Assembly: GCA_900546665.1 (NCBI GenBank)
Contig: URDY01000001.1
Span: 124,001 to 188,000, forward strand
DNA from: an uncultured Paraprevotella sp.
GTDB lineage: Bacteria; Bacteroidota; Bacteroidia; Bacteroidales; Bacteroidaceae
DNA: 64,000 bases
Reading direction: 5' to 3'
Part shown: in pieces, positions 56,688-64,000 of the stretch
Position numbering within the stretch: position 1 is the first letter of the stretch
How the letters are laid out: the number at the start of each line of letters is the position of its first letter
The notes under the pieces: generated by a model
The model's input: only the letters and a program-made list of their open reading frames with translations
Database searches by the model: none
Told to the model about the DNA's origin: nothing
Position numbers and translations under genes: made by a program

Positions 56688-56720
56688 AAATGGCATTTCC
56701 TTTTAAAAAAAATGCCATTT
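56688..56720 (-). terminator. Terminator after the U32 gene
   Basis: AAATGGCATTT (56688-56698) pairs with AAATGCCATTT (56710-56720); on the minus strand it is followed by T-rich sequence, ending the U32 transcript before the cysE promoter. Confidence 0.7.
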
Positions 56721-56761
56721 CAATTAAAATATTTAAAAAGGAATATCCTGCTCCTATTGAT

Positions 56762-58012
56762 TTAATCCTCGGTTTCCACCTTTACCAACTTGTACAGTTT
56801 GTCACTGGGCCGTATTTTGTCCGGAACTTTAAACGAAACACGCATGCCTTTGCTGACCGTCTGTACGGGCTTCAGATCATAACGCACTTCTTCCAGATCC
56901 AGAAACATGGCTCCCGTGGTTGGTCCGGTAATCAGCAATTTGTCACCCACACTCAAATCAGAAGCCTCAATCTGGAATTCACCTACGCTCAGATTCGAAA
57001 AATATTTAATGACCTTGCCCACGTATACTTTCTTTTCCGTAGCGGCAGAGCCATAATTCTTGGTCCATTCACCCAACCATTGTCCCTGATAATAACCGTC
57101 CCAGAATCCACGGTTGAACACACGTTTAAGCCGCTCGTCCCAAGCGTCCTTTTTCTCTTCCGTAAAGTTTCCGTCCAGCACGCTCTGGATGGCTTCCTTA
57201 TAACAGCGCACCACCGTATCCACATACTCGGGACCTCTGGCACGGCCTTCGATCTTGAACACGCGGACACCAGCCTTCATCATCTTGTCTATGAAGCGGA
57301 TGGTTTTCAGATCCTTCGGGCTCATGATGTACTTGTTGTCTACTTCCAGTTCTATACCGGTTTCGCGGTCTTTCACCAAGTAGCCTCTTCTGCAGATCTG
57401 CATGCAGGCTCCCCGATTGGCCGAACGTCCCGTATTGTCCAGGCTCAAATAGCACTTGCCACTCACAGCCATGCATAGCGCACCGTGACAGAACATCTCG
57501 ATACGCACCTGCTCTCCGCTCGGACCGCAAATATGCTGTTCCTCTATCTGTCTGTAAATATCGGCTACCTGCGACATGTTCAGTTCACGGGCCAGCACCA
57601 CCACATCGGCAAACTGGGCATAAAATTTCAGCGCTTCAATATTGCTGATGTTCAGCTGTGTTGAAAGATGTACCTCCTGGCCTACCTGGCGGCAATACAT
57701 CATCACGGCCACGTCTGAAGCGATCACAGCCGAGATACCGGCTTCCTTGGCCGCATCAATGATGGTATGCATCAAAGGGATGTCCTCACCATAGATGATC
57801 GTATTGACCGTCAGATAACTCTTGACTCCGTGTTCCGCACAAGTCTTTGCCATCTGCTTCAGGTCGTTGATGGTAAACGTACTGGCCGAATGCGCACGCA
57901 TATTCAGATTTTCGATTCCGAAATAAATGGAATCTGCTCCGGCATGTAATGCGGCAGCCAAAGATTCAGGTGAACCCACTGGCGCCATTATCTCAAAATC
58001 AGTCCTTGTCAT
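56762..58012 (-). CDS. Peptidase U32 family protein (RNA hydroxylation type)
   Basis: 416 residues from ATG 58012 (MTRTDFEIMAPVGS). The U32 signature EMFCHGALCMAVSGKC is followed by cysteines in RGACMQICRRGY, which bind an iron-sulfur cluster in this family. Despite the name, characterised relatives (TrhP, RlhA) take part in prephenate-dependent hydroxylation of tRNA or 23S rRNA. The length matches the TrhP/YegQ branch. A minus-strand -7 box is just upstream. Confidence 0.88.
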   Translation of the reverse strand: MTRTDFEIMAPVGSPESLAAALHAGADSIYFGIENLNMRAHSASTFTINDLKQMAKTCAEHGVKSYLTVNTIIYGEDIPLMHTIIDAAKEAGISAVIASDVAVMMYCRQVGQEVHLSTQLNISNIEALKFYAQFADVVVLARELNMSQVADIYRQIEEQHICGPSGEQVRIEMFCHGALCMAVSGKCYLSLDNTGRSANRGACMQICRRGYLVKDRETGIELEVDNKYIMSPKDLKTIRFIDKMMKAGVRVFKIEGRARGPEYVDTVVRCYKEAIQSVLDGNFTEEKKDAWDERLKRVFNRGFWDGYYQGQWLGEWTKNYGSAATEKKVYVGKVIKYFSNLSVGEFQIEASDLSVGDKLLITGPTTGAMFLDLEEVRYDLKPVQTVSKGMRVSFKVPDKIRPSDKLYKLVKVETED

Positions 58013-58033
58013 ATTCTTCTGTTCATTTGACTG

Positions 58034-58041
58034 CAAAGATA
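58034..58041 (-). promoter_or_regulatory. U32 gene promoter, -7 box TATCTTTG
   Basis: Exact minus-strand TAnnTTTG box 21 bases before the chosen start at 58012, which would give a very short leader. This supports 58012 over the upstream in-frame ATG at 58036, which would overlap the box. Confidence 0.7.
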
Positions 58042-58315
58042 CAACATTTCAGCGGGATAATCGGTTTCCGAAAATAATTCATCACATTTTTAAATCAACT
58101 TCACCAATATTCTCAGCTGTTTGGAATGCCCAAAACACGATATTTTTCACCCTACATCATGACTGCCCGCGAATGACAACAACCGACCAAAGGAAACATC
58201 GGCATTCATTCCGTCCCGTAAGTGTGATCCCAATCTTCTTATTCAGAATGACCAATAGATTTATTCAGTAAGACCTAATTAAGTATTTGTTAATATTATT
58301 AAGTGATATACATTT

Positions 58316-60637
58316 TTAATCCATATTCCAACTTTTATCCAAATCTCGAATAATACTTTGACATAATATATCATAACAATCAGAACTTGACAGATAGGTA
58401 TAAATATCATCTTTTGTACCACCTTTAAATATTCCAAATGAGACTTCTTGACATATCCATTCATCAATTTCCCAAGTAAAGAATAACTTATATTCATTTT
58501 TATTGCGTACTTTTCTGATTATAGTACCAACATTTTTAATGGGACTATTAGGAGAATCAATATTATATATATGCTTACCTGTCGTAATATGAGAAGAAAA
58601 ATAATCTCGCAATTTATGCCTTACTGAATTAAATAAATATTCCCCATAATCCATTCTTTCTTTCAAACGTAACTCAAACTTGAAATTTTTTATATGTCCT
58701 GCCTTACCCCAGTATACATGACTTCCCGTCAGATTATATAACTTCTCATATATTTGTTCTGCCTCATCCAACATTCGTTTAGTTTCTGGATTTATTTTAT
58801 AATCCGTTGTTTGCCAATGTACATATGTTGCTATCCGCTCTATACAATTTGCAATACTTTCCTGATATATATATGGGTCTTCTTTAGCCAATTCTTGATA
58901 TTTTAATAATGCTTGACGACAAAAGCTCTCAGCTTCTTTATAGTCATTCTTCATCTCATACATCAATGAAATATCAAGTAGTACATTAGGATGTAATTTC
59001 TTTAAACTTAATCCTTTGGTAATATATTCACATTCTATGATAATCTGATTAAATTCTTCGATATTTTCATTGACATATAATGTAATAGCATAATGAGTAA
59101 GAGCAGATAAGAGAAACTCTTTTGAAAGATTCGTTGTTCTAATATAATCTAACAATCTATTATGAGCTTTCCTGATACTATAATTATCACCATTGTGAAT
59201 CTTATATGTCGTTAAGCAATTTAATGAATAAAAAATATCTTCTGAGAATTTATTTTGGGTATTTAATTCCTCGAATATATCAATAGATCTTTCAAGATAT
59301 TCTTTTGCTATTTTTTTGTAGTTATCCCAGCGCCTCATCACTTGCTTGTGAATTTTATCTTTTGATTTATCCATCCATTCTCCTTCTGTAGGATCATAAT
59401 CTATTTCATAAACTGATTTCGTAAAAAATTGACCTGCAAAGAAAAGCATATCCCCGTATACAGATAAATCAGAAAATGGGATTGTATTTAACGATTTCAT
59501 CAAGTCTATACATTCTATATAATAAGAAATAGCTAAAACATCAGGTGCGTAATTATCGATAAATCTTGCTGCCTCAAATAGGATTTTAGCAAATACCAAA
59601 GGAGATACATAGCCTCTAGTTTCTCCAATTAAGATTTGGTACTCATTGATTATTTGCTCTGTCCAACCAGCCTCTAGCAACACTTTTTCTGCTTTTATTC
59701 GAAATTGAATTTCATTAGCAGCACGTTCGATACAAGCTAATTCATGTTCTTGCAAAGTATTATACAATTCTATTTTTGCCTTTGAACTCTTAATATCAGA
59801 TATAATATCTTGTATGTCAAGTAATTTAACAACAGCATTAAGTTCACCCATCTCAAAAAGTTTTCTAGCTTCAATCATACGAGCAGACATTTCATACAAG
59901 CTTTGTTTCGAAAAATTTTTAGCCAAACTTATCATATTATCCTCCATCTCTATACGTTTCTCAAGCAACGTATGTAATTCTTTCTGTTCTTCAAGATCAT
60001 CAGGATATTTGATTAACCTATTTCTTTGCTTCTCAATTTGTTGTTGTAAAGAAATATAGTTATTATTTTTGGCAGCAAAAGAAACATTCTTCAAATCTAC
60101 AAATGACATTCCATCAACTGTTACGTATGAATTATCTACTGCTATTAATTTGCTAATATCAATTATTTCATTTTTGAAAATTTCAAGTTGCAATAAAAAA
60201 TTCAATTTAAGAGTATCCCCATTTTCAAATACACTATAGAAATGACCAAAAACTTCTTCAAACGTATTTTTAAATTCTGCCATCTCTTCAGACATAAAAG
60301 CTGGTTCCTTAAAAAACACATACAGCCGTTGAGGATTACGACCAGCACATAATTCGTCATAAGCAGTTTGAAATTCTTCAACTGTATATTTACCCAAATT
60401 GTTCCATAAAATAACAATACATATGTCACACTGCCGTAGTTCTTCATTATACTCATCTTGTTTTCTTTTTCTAGACATGGAACTATTAAGGTACTCCCAC
60501 ATGACTAGCTCAAGTTCAAGACCATGTGGCTTAAATATACGATTCAGTTGATTAATCAAACTTGCAAAGCTATCTCGCTCTATCTCAAGTTCTTTAGAAG
60601 AAACTAGAAATATTTTTATTGTTACAGGAGTAAGCAT
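58316..60637 (-). CDS. DUF4062/TIR-like N-terminal domain protein with helical TPR-like body
   Basis: 773 residues. Residues about 6-130 show a Rossmann/TIR-like fold of the DUF4062 type: IKIFLVSSKELEIERDSF, then LELVMWE, then RQCDICIVILWNNLGKYT and VEEFQTAY. A coiled-coil-like stretch (about 190-290) and a long helical region with tetratricopeptide-like repeats (NDYKEAESFCRQALLKYQEL near 600) follow, ending in a small domain of unknown fold. Domains of this kind occur at the N-terminus of bacterial signalling and anti-phage proteins, but no nuclease or NTPase domain is visible. Base and codon use (ATA, TTA, AGA) are visibly more AT-rich than in the neighbours, suggesting horizontal acquisition. 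No partner gene is evident. Confidence 0.65.
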   Translation of the reverse strand: MLTPVTIKIFLVSSKELEIERDSFASLINQLNRIFKPHGLELELVMWEYLNSSMSRKRKQDEYNEELRQCDICIVILWNNLGKYTVEEFQTAYDELCAGRNPQRLYVFFKEPAFMSEEMAEFKNTFEEVFGHFYSVFENGDTLKLNFLLQLEIFKNEIIDISKLIAVDNSYVTVDGMSFVDLKNVSFAAKNNNYISLQQQIEKQRNRLIKYPDDLEEQKELHTLLEKRIEMEDNMISLAKNFSKQSLYEMSARMIEARKLFEMGELNAVVKLLDIQDIISDIKSSKAKIELYNTLQEHELACIERAANEIQFRIKAEKVLLEAGWTEQIINEYQILIGETRGYVSPLVFAKILFEAARFIDNYAPDVLAISYYIECIDLMKSLNTIPFSDLSVYGDMLFFAGQFFTKSVYEIDYDPTEGEWMDKSKDKIHKQVMRRWDNYKKIAKEYLERSIDIFEELNTQNKFSEDIFYSLNCLTTYKIHNGDNYSIRKAHNRLLDYIRTTNLSKEFLLSALTHYAITLYVNENIEEFNQIIIECEYITKGLSLKKLHPNVLLDISLMYEMKNDYKEAESFCRQALLKYQELAKEDPYIYQESIANCIERIATYVHWQTTDYKINPETKRMLDEAEQIYEKLYNLTGSHVYWGKAGHIKNFKFELRLKERMDYGEYLFNSVRHKLRDYFSSHITTGKHIYNIDSPNSPIKNVGTIIRKVRNKNEYKLFFTWEIDEWICQEVSFGIFKGGTKDDIYTYLSSSDCYDILCQSIIRDLDKSWNMD

Positions 60638-60719
60638 TGATTTATGAATTAGCTGGGGTTTACTAAATAATCATTTCTCATAAAGCCTGCTAAAAATAGA
60701 ATCTTGGCAGGATTATTTT

Positions 60720-60866
60720 TTAGTACCTTAAAGTGGTAGTCAAAATCTCGAATTTTAAAAGAAAATCCACCATATCCGAAATGGTACGAAGAAGTCCTTT
60801 CAAGAACTTCATCACATTTTTTGCAAAGTCTAAAACAAACTGTTTATGCTGTAAAGTATACTTCAT
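60720..60866 (-). CDS. Short basic ORF of 48 residues
   Basis: ATG at 60866-60864 to stop at 60722-60720, beginning MKYTLQHKQFVLDFAKNVMK and continuing FLKGLLRTISDMVDFLLKFE. It is amphipathic and basic, with no known motif. It lies in the AT-rich accessory gap upstream of the TPR gene in the same direction. It could be a small real protein, a toxin-like peptide or a remnant of a larger gene. Confidence 0.25.
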   Translation of the reverse strand: MKYTLQHKQFVLDFAKNVMKFLKGLLRTISDMVDFLLKFEILTTTLRY

Positions 60867-61160
60867 ATTTCTTCGTTTTAATATCTAAGGATATTTCGGT
60901 GAATCTAACAGAATTTTAAATATAATAATGTAATATATTTATTCCGTAAACTCAAATAATCTTATTTACGGATTTCCAAAAGCTTTGTATGCCAACCTGA
61001 TGCTTTTCCATTATAGGCCACGTCTGTAAAAACCTGACAGTGCAAATATACTCAAAAAAAATTTTTTACCAAACAATCAGGCTTTTTAATGTAATCTCTT
61101 TTGACTATAATGAAAAGATGGAAATCCTTGCTTCATATTGGTTTTATCGTCGACAGGTCC
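60867..61160. other. Intergenic region of the accessory block
   Basis: Apart from the gene fragment at 60955-61055 this stretch is AT-rich with no ORF of note. A poly-A/T patch at about 61053-61066 precedes the 3' end of the intact ATPase gene. Confidence 0.4.
60955..61055 (-). pseudogene. Decayed 5' fragment of a second AAA-ATPase/PD-(D/E)XK gene
   Basis: The minus-strand sequence from 61055 downwards repeats the promoter and start region of the intact gene at 62708. Both have a TATATTTG -7 box (61043-61050 here, 62735-62742 there), the following CTGTCnGGTTTTTA, an ATG (61011 here), and the first codons VGIQSF. After about 16 residues the frame stops (MEKHQVGIQSFWKSVNKII). Only the 5' end survives; the 3' part is gone and AT-rich sequence takes over. 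This marks a deletion or replacement junction. Confidence 0.65.
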
Positions 61161-62708
61161 TTAACCTTCCACCAGCCACCCTTCTATGCCTCTGGTCTCT
61201 CTGCTGAAGTTCACACCTATCTTATACAGTTTACGCGGATCGGAAGCAAAAGCCCGGGCATAGTGCCTGTCATTTATCTGCTGCAAGGCATCCTCGGCAC
61301 TGCCGTCCAACTTGAACTCCATCACGTAAATGTACTTGTCCGTTTTCACCAACAGGTCTATGCGGCCATGGGAAGTATGGTATTCGGCCTGAGTATAGAA
61401 ACCTAACAGCTTGAACACGATGAAAAGCACGTTCTGATAGTGCAGTTCAAGGTCACGCGCCAACTCATAGGGACTGTCTGCAAAGAAACTTTGCAGGCGT
61501 CTCAGGAAACCATCCGCATCACCCTGACGGACATCCTTGACGAAATTCATGATCTCGAAGGAAGGATTGCCTGTTTCAAGATGGGCATAGCAGGGCAACA
61601 GGAAACGGGTAAAACCTTCTTCCACTTCCCGGTTGGGAAAACCCAGATAATAAACCTGGAACTCACTGTCGTACCCCTTGATGGTCAGGTAACCGCTCTG
61701 GTAAAGGATAGGTACAGGGTTGGTGTTCATGTGGTCTATACCGCCCAACGAATCAACCGAGGCCATCTCTTTGGCCAGCCGCTGCAAGTCGTACCCGCTA
61801 TGTTGGAGCAACTTCACCAGAAACGTCGGAGTACCGGTCTCGAACCAGTAACTTCCGAACTTCATTTCTGCAAACGTATTCAACAGGCTGAACGGGTTGT
61901 AAATATCATCGCCGTCTTTCACAAAATGATAGCCGTCATACCTCTCTTTCAGCGCGGTTTTGGTTTCCTTTTCTCCCATCCCGTTTCTTTGCCCAAGCTC
62001 CAGGATGTCTTCTCTGAAATCCCTATAAAGTTCTTCCTCGGTTATCCCGCAGATATTGGCAAACCGGTCGGACAGGGAAATATCCATCAGATTGTTCAAG
62101 TCGCTAAACACGCTGACCTTGCTGAATTTGGTCACACCGGTTAACAGGGCAAACTTGATGTAACTGTCACAGCTCTTCATGACCCCGTAGAAGGCTTTCA
62201 GCGTATTGCGATAGTCTGCCAGCAGTTCCTCATTGCCAATGGCCTGAAGCATGGGCTTGTCATACTCATCAATAAGGATAACTACATTGCGGCCGGTCAC
62301 CGTACTGATTTTTTCTATGATATAAGAAAAACGCTCTTCAGGCGACCGGTCGTTCTTCTCGTCACCATAAACAGCCTCCCATTTTTCAAGATGCTGGTTC
62401 AGTATTTCATCAAGCGAAGAATGATTTTCATATTTTTTAGTATTAAGATCCACATGCAGGACCGGATACTCCGCCCATTCGTCCTCCAACCTTTCCATGG
62501 CCAGTCCTCCGAAAAGCTCTTTCTTACCTTGGAAATAAGCTTCCAAGGTAGAAACCAACAAACTTTTCCCGAACCGGCGGGGACGGCTCAGGAAATAATA
62601 TTTGCCACTCTCCACCAGCCTGTGGATCAAGGCCGTCTTGTCCACATAGACGTAATTCCCCTTACGGAGTTCCTCAAAACTTTGTATGCCTACCGGGTAT
62701 TTTCTCAT
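61161..62708 (-). CDS. AAA-ATPase-like / PD-(D/E)XK nuclease domain protein
   Basis: 515 residues. The N-terminal AAA-ATPase_like domain (PF09820) shows KYPVGIQSFEELRKGNYVYV, the Walker A SRPRRFGKSLLV with K48, and Walker B VVILIDEYDKPML. The C-terminal PD-(D/E)XK region (PF08011) has D451 in GRIDLL and E464-x-K466 in VMEFKL. These genes occur in many copies in Bacteroidetes genomes; their function is unknown, with possible mobile or defence links. It carries its own TATATTTG promoter, and a truncated sibling lies just downstream. Confidence 0.9.
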   Translation of the reverse strand: MRKYPVGIQSFEELRKGNYVYVDKTALIHRLVESGKYYFLSRPRRFGKSLLVSTLEAYFQGKKELFGGLAMERLEDEWAEYPVLHVDLNTKKYENHSSLDEILNQHLEKWEAVYGDEKNDRSPEERFSYIIEKISTVTGRNVVILIDEYDKPMLQAIGNEELLADYRNTLKAFYGVMKSCDSYIKFALLTGVTKFSKVSVFSDLNNLMDISLSDRFANICGITEEELYRDFREDILELGQRNGMGEKETKTALKERYDGYHFVKDGDDIYNPFSLLNTFAEMKFGSYWFETGTPTFLVKLLQHSGYDLQRLAKEMASVDSLGGIDHMNTNPVPILYQSGYLTIKGYDSEFQVYYLGFPNREVEEGFTRFLLPCYAHLETGNPSFEIMNFVKDVRQGDADGFLRRLQSFFADSPYELARDLELHYQNVLFIVFKLLGFYTQAEYHTSHGRIDLLVKTDKYIYVMEFKLDGSAEDALQQINDRHYARAFASDPRKLYKIGVNFSRETRGIEGWLVEG

Positions 62709-62734
62709 TTATATAATATAAAAACCAGACAGTA

Positions 62735-62742
62735 CAAATATA
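62735..62742 (-). promoter_or_regulatory. Promoter of the AAA-ATPase/PD-(D/E)XK gene
   Basis: Minus-strand TATATTTG, exact -7 box, 27 bases before the start. The same box and flanks recur at 61043-61050 before the decayed copy. Confidence 0.65.
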
Positions 62743-62966
62743 CACAAAGCCAGACATATTGACAAATAAAACTGTCATTTTCGGAATAAGCCACTATGAT
62801 CTTAGTCTTCTGCTAAATACCCGAGGATTTTATTTAGGCAAGTGAACCCACTTCTTCCATTTTCTCCCCAAACTAAACCTTTTCATAATCCGATTTTTTT
62901 ATCTGTCATACAAGAAGACTGCTATTCATTCACCCTCTTGATAGCTCCCCTTACTGTTTCTTGCCA

Positions 62967-63463
62967 AAACCCCTTCACCTCTTCACTTCCCTTTATTGAT
63001 AAGGGATACGGCGTGACAGAGATCCTTCACCACTCCTTCACCACCCCTTCATTTCTGTATCCGACAGACTTTTTAACTTTTCAACAACCAATTTACATAA
63101 ATCAAAATTCAGGACATTTTTAAAAAAGTAAAGCTTACTTTAAAAAAAGTAAACCTTACTTTTCCGAAAGTAAGCCTTACTTTTTCCCAAGTAAGCCAGG
63201 CTTCGAAAGGGTTAAACTGTTATTTTTATTTACAAATTAAGATTTTAGGAACACAGGATGACATAAGGATGGTGAAGGATGCTTGTTCACCTATAACAAA
63301 TTAACAATCAAACTATTACAATACGAAATGAAGAGGTGAGGCATTTTTATGGGATTGGCCTCCTTGGGAAAGAGCAAAACCACCCCATACCTGATCCGGA
63401 AACCCCGTTCCCTGCCTGCTTTTCTCCTACGAAAAATCACACTCAAGAAAAACATAGGGACCA
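62967..63463. repeat. Non-coding repeat element, copy B
   Basis: Homologous to 21054-21542. Left repeat CTTCACCTCTTCAC at 62973-62986 and a right repeat ATGAAGAGGTGAGG at 63328-63341 (near-complement). A second nested pair, ATCCTTCACCA (63022-63032) and TGGTGAAGGAT (63270-63280), is perfectly complementary. The core at 63122-63197 has AAGTAA/TTACTT units in alternating orientation, more regular than in copy A. The tail ends in AAAAACATAGGGACC. Nested complementarity would let the whole element fold into one long imperfect hairpin. Confidence 0.7.
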
Positions 63464-63552
63464 AAAATACTTGAAAACGACAAAAAAGAACCATAAAAGA
63501 CGACAGATGACCACAAACGACAAAAATAGCCTATCCTCTTCCGGCCATGTCG

Positions 63553-63560
63553 TATCTTTG
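63553..63560 (+). promoter_or_regulatory. Promoter -7 box before the right-edge gene
   Basis: TATCTTTG, exact TAnnTTTG, 17 bases before ATG 63578. No good -33 box is seen. Confidence 0.6.
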
Positions 63561-63577
63561 TATAAAAACAGATAAAG

Positions 63578-64000
63578 ATGAAAGAACTCAAACAGGTTAT
63601 CAGACAGGCAGTCAGCCGTTGGATAGAAAGAAGAAAGGCAAAAGGCGATAATGAAACGATGGAAAAAACAGCAGTTTCTACCCCCGAAACAAACGATACG
63701 GCCTGTTGCCCTACATTTACGGTTTCTACGGACAAACAGCTGGAAATCAAACGGACAGAAAAACAATATCTCCAGTACGTCCTTGAACTTTTACGGATAT
63801 TCTTCCTAGAATATACCGTGGCAGACAATACCATTACACAGGAAACTTTCAGAATCCCATGCAAATCCACAGATAAGAATATACTTTCAATAATCCAGCC
63901 AATTTTTCAACAGGGTTATTTTCTCCCTGCTTACATATATCTCACCTTGAAATTCAGGAAATATATAAATACGGTACTTATTATTAAAATAAGGCTCCAG
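63578..64000 (+). CDS. Uncharacterised protein, N-terminal part (cut by window edge)
   Basis: 141 codons from ATG 63578 stay open to the window edge. The protein begins MKELKQVIRQAVSRWIERRK, a basic amphipathic helix, then a threonine-rich linker (EKTAVSTPETNDTACCPTF), then a possible helical domain (EKQYLQYVLELLRIFFLEY) and hydrophobic LPAYIYLTLKFRKYI. I do not recognise a family. An exact -7 box upstream supports expression. It lies directly after repeat copy B. Confidence 0.5.
   Translation, partial: MKELKQVIRQAVSRWIERRKAKGDNETMEKTAVSTPETNDTACCPTFTVSTDKQLEIKRTEKQYLQYVLELLRIFFLEYTVADNTITQETFRIPCKSTDKNILSIIQPIFQQGYFLPAYIYLTLKFRKYINTVLIIKIRLQ

Noticed and set aside
61161..62708. Transposase or insertion sequence reading of the AAA-ATPase gene
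   Set aside because: No terminal inverted repeats or DDE/Tn7-type partners flank it; the domain pair is the widespread PF09820-PF08011 protein.
62842..63123. 93-codon ORF across the left end of repeat copy B
   Set aside because: The frame runs into the inverted repeat and core and is not kept in copy A; it probably reflects the CTTCACC-type repeats.

Overview
The window is chromosomal DNA from a member of the Bacteroidales (Bacteroidaceae/Prevotellaceae range; genus not resolved). The evidence is many promoters with the Bacteroidetes -7 box TAnnTTTG, some with a TTTG -33 box about 19-21 bases upstream; a NuoCD fusion in a complex I operon without nuoE, nuoF or nuoG; the gene string metK-LOG-DUF4271-hemD-rnpA-yidD-tatD-tyrS; and secreted proteins ending in type IX secretion-like C-terminal domains.

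Layout. 1-5.4 kb: the start of a leftward Na/Pi cotransporter cut by the window edge, a nucleoside kinase, nadB facing left, a small PH-like membrane protein and a PBP4-type DD-carboxypeptidase. 5.5-16.2 kb: a 131-codon orphan ORF and then nuoABCDHIJKLMN, closed by a hairpin terminator. 16.6-27.1 kb: three large secreted glycoside hydrolases (GH43, GH98, and a 1770-residue GH51-GH43 fusion) that look like an arabinoxylan or arabinan degradation set without SusC/SusD or a regulator. 27.4-34.0 kb: metK behind a probable SAM-II riboswitch, followed by housekeeping genes to tyrS. 34.1-36.6 kb: tRNA-Gln, a MATE transporter and a secreted glycerophosphodiesterase. 36.7-42.7 kb: a 1203-residue secreted multi-module protein facing left, an orphan TolC-like protein and an SDR dehydrogenase.

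42.8-58.0 kb is almost entirely leftward housekeeping. One probable operon runs cysE-rlmL-dpp4-purD-membrane protein-yqaA-znuA-znuC (with no permease gene). A second unit is DUF2723-polysaccharide deacetylase-queG. A U32-family RNA hydroxylation protein has its own promoter.

58.3-64.0 kb is accessory DNA. It holds a visibly AT-rich 773-residue protein with a DUF4062/TIR-like N-terminus and a helical TPR-like body, a 48-codon ORF, a decayed 5' fragment of an AAA-ATPase/PD-(D/E)XK gene, an intact copy of that gene, and the start of an unknown gene at the right edge. A roughly 490-base non-coding element occurs twice (about 21.05-21.54 kb and 62.97-63.46 kb). It has inverted terminal repeats and a core of tandem AAGTAA/TTACTT palindromes. 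This element and the AT-rich TPR locus are the strongest candidates for undescribed biology here.
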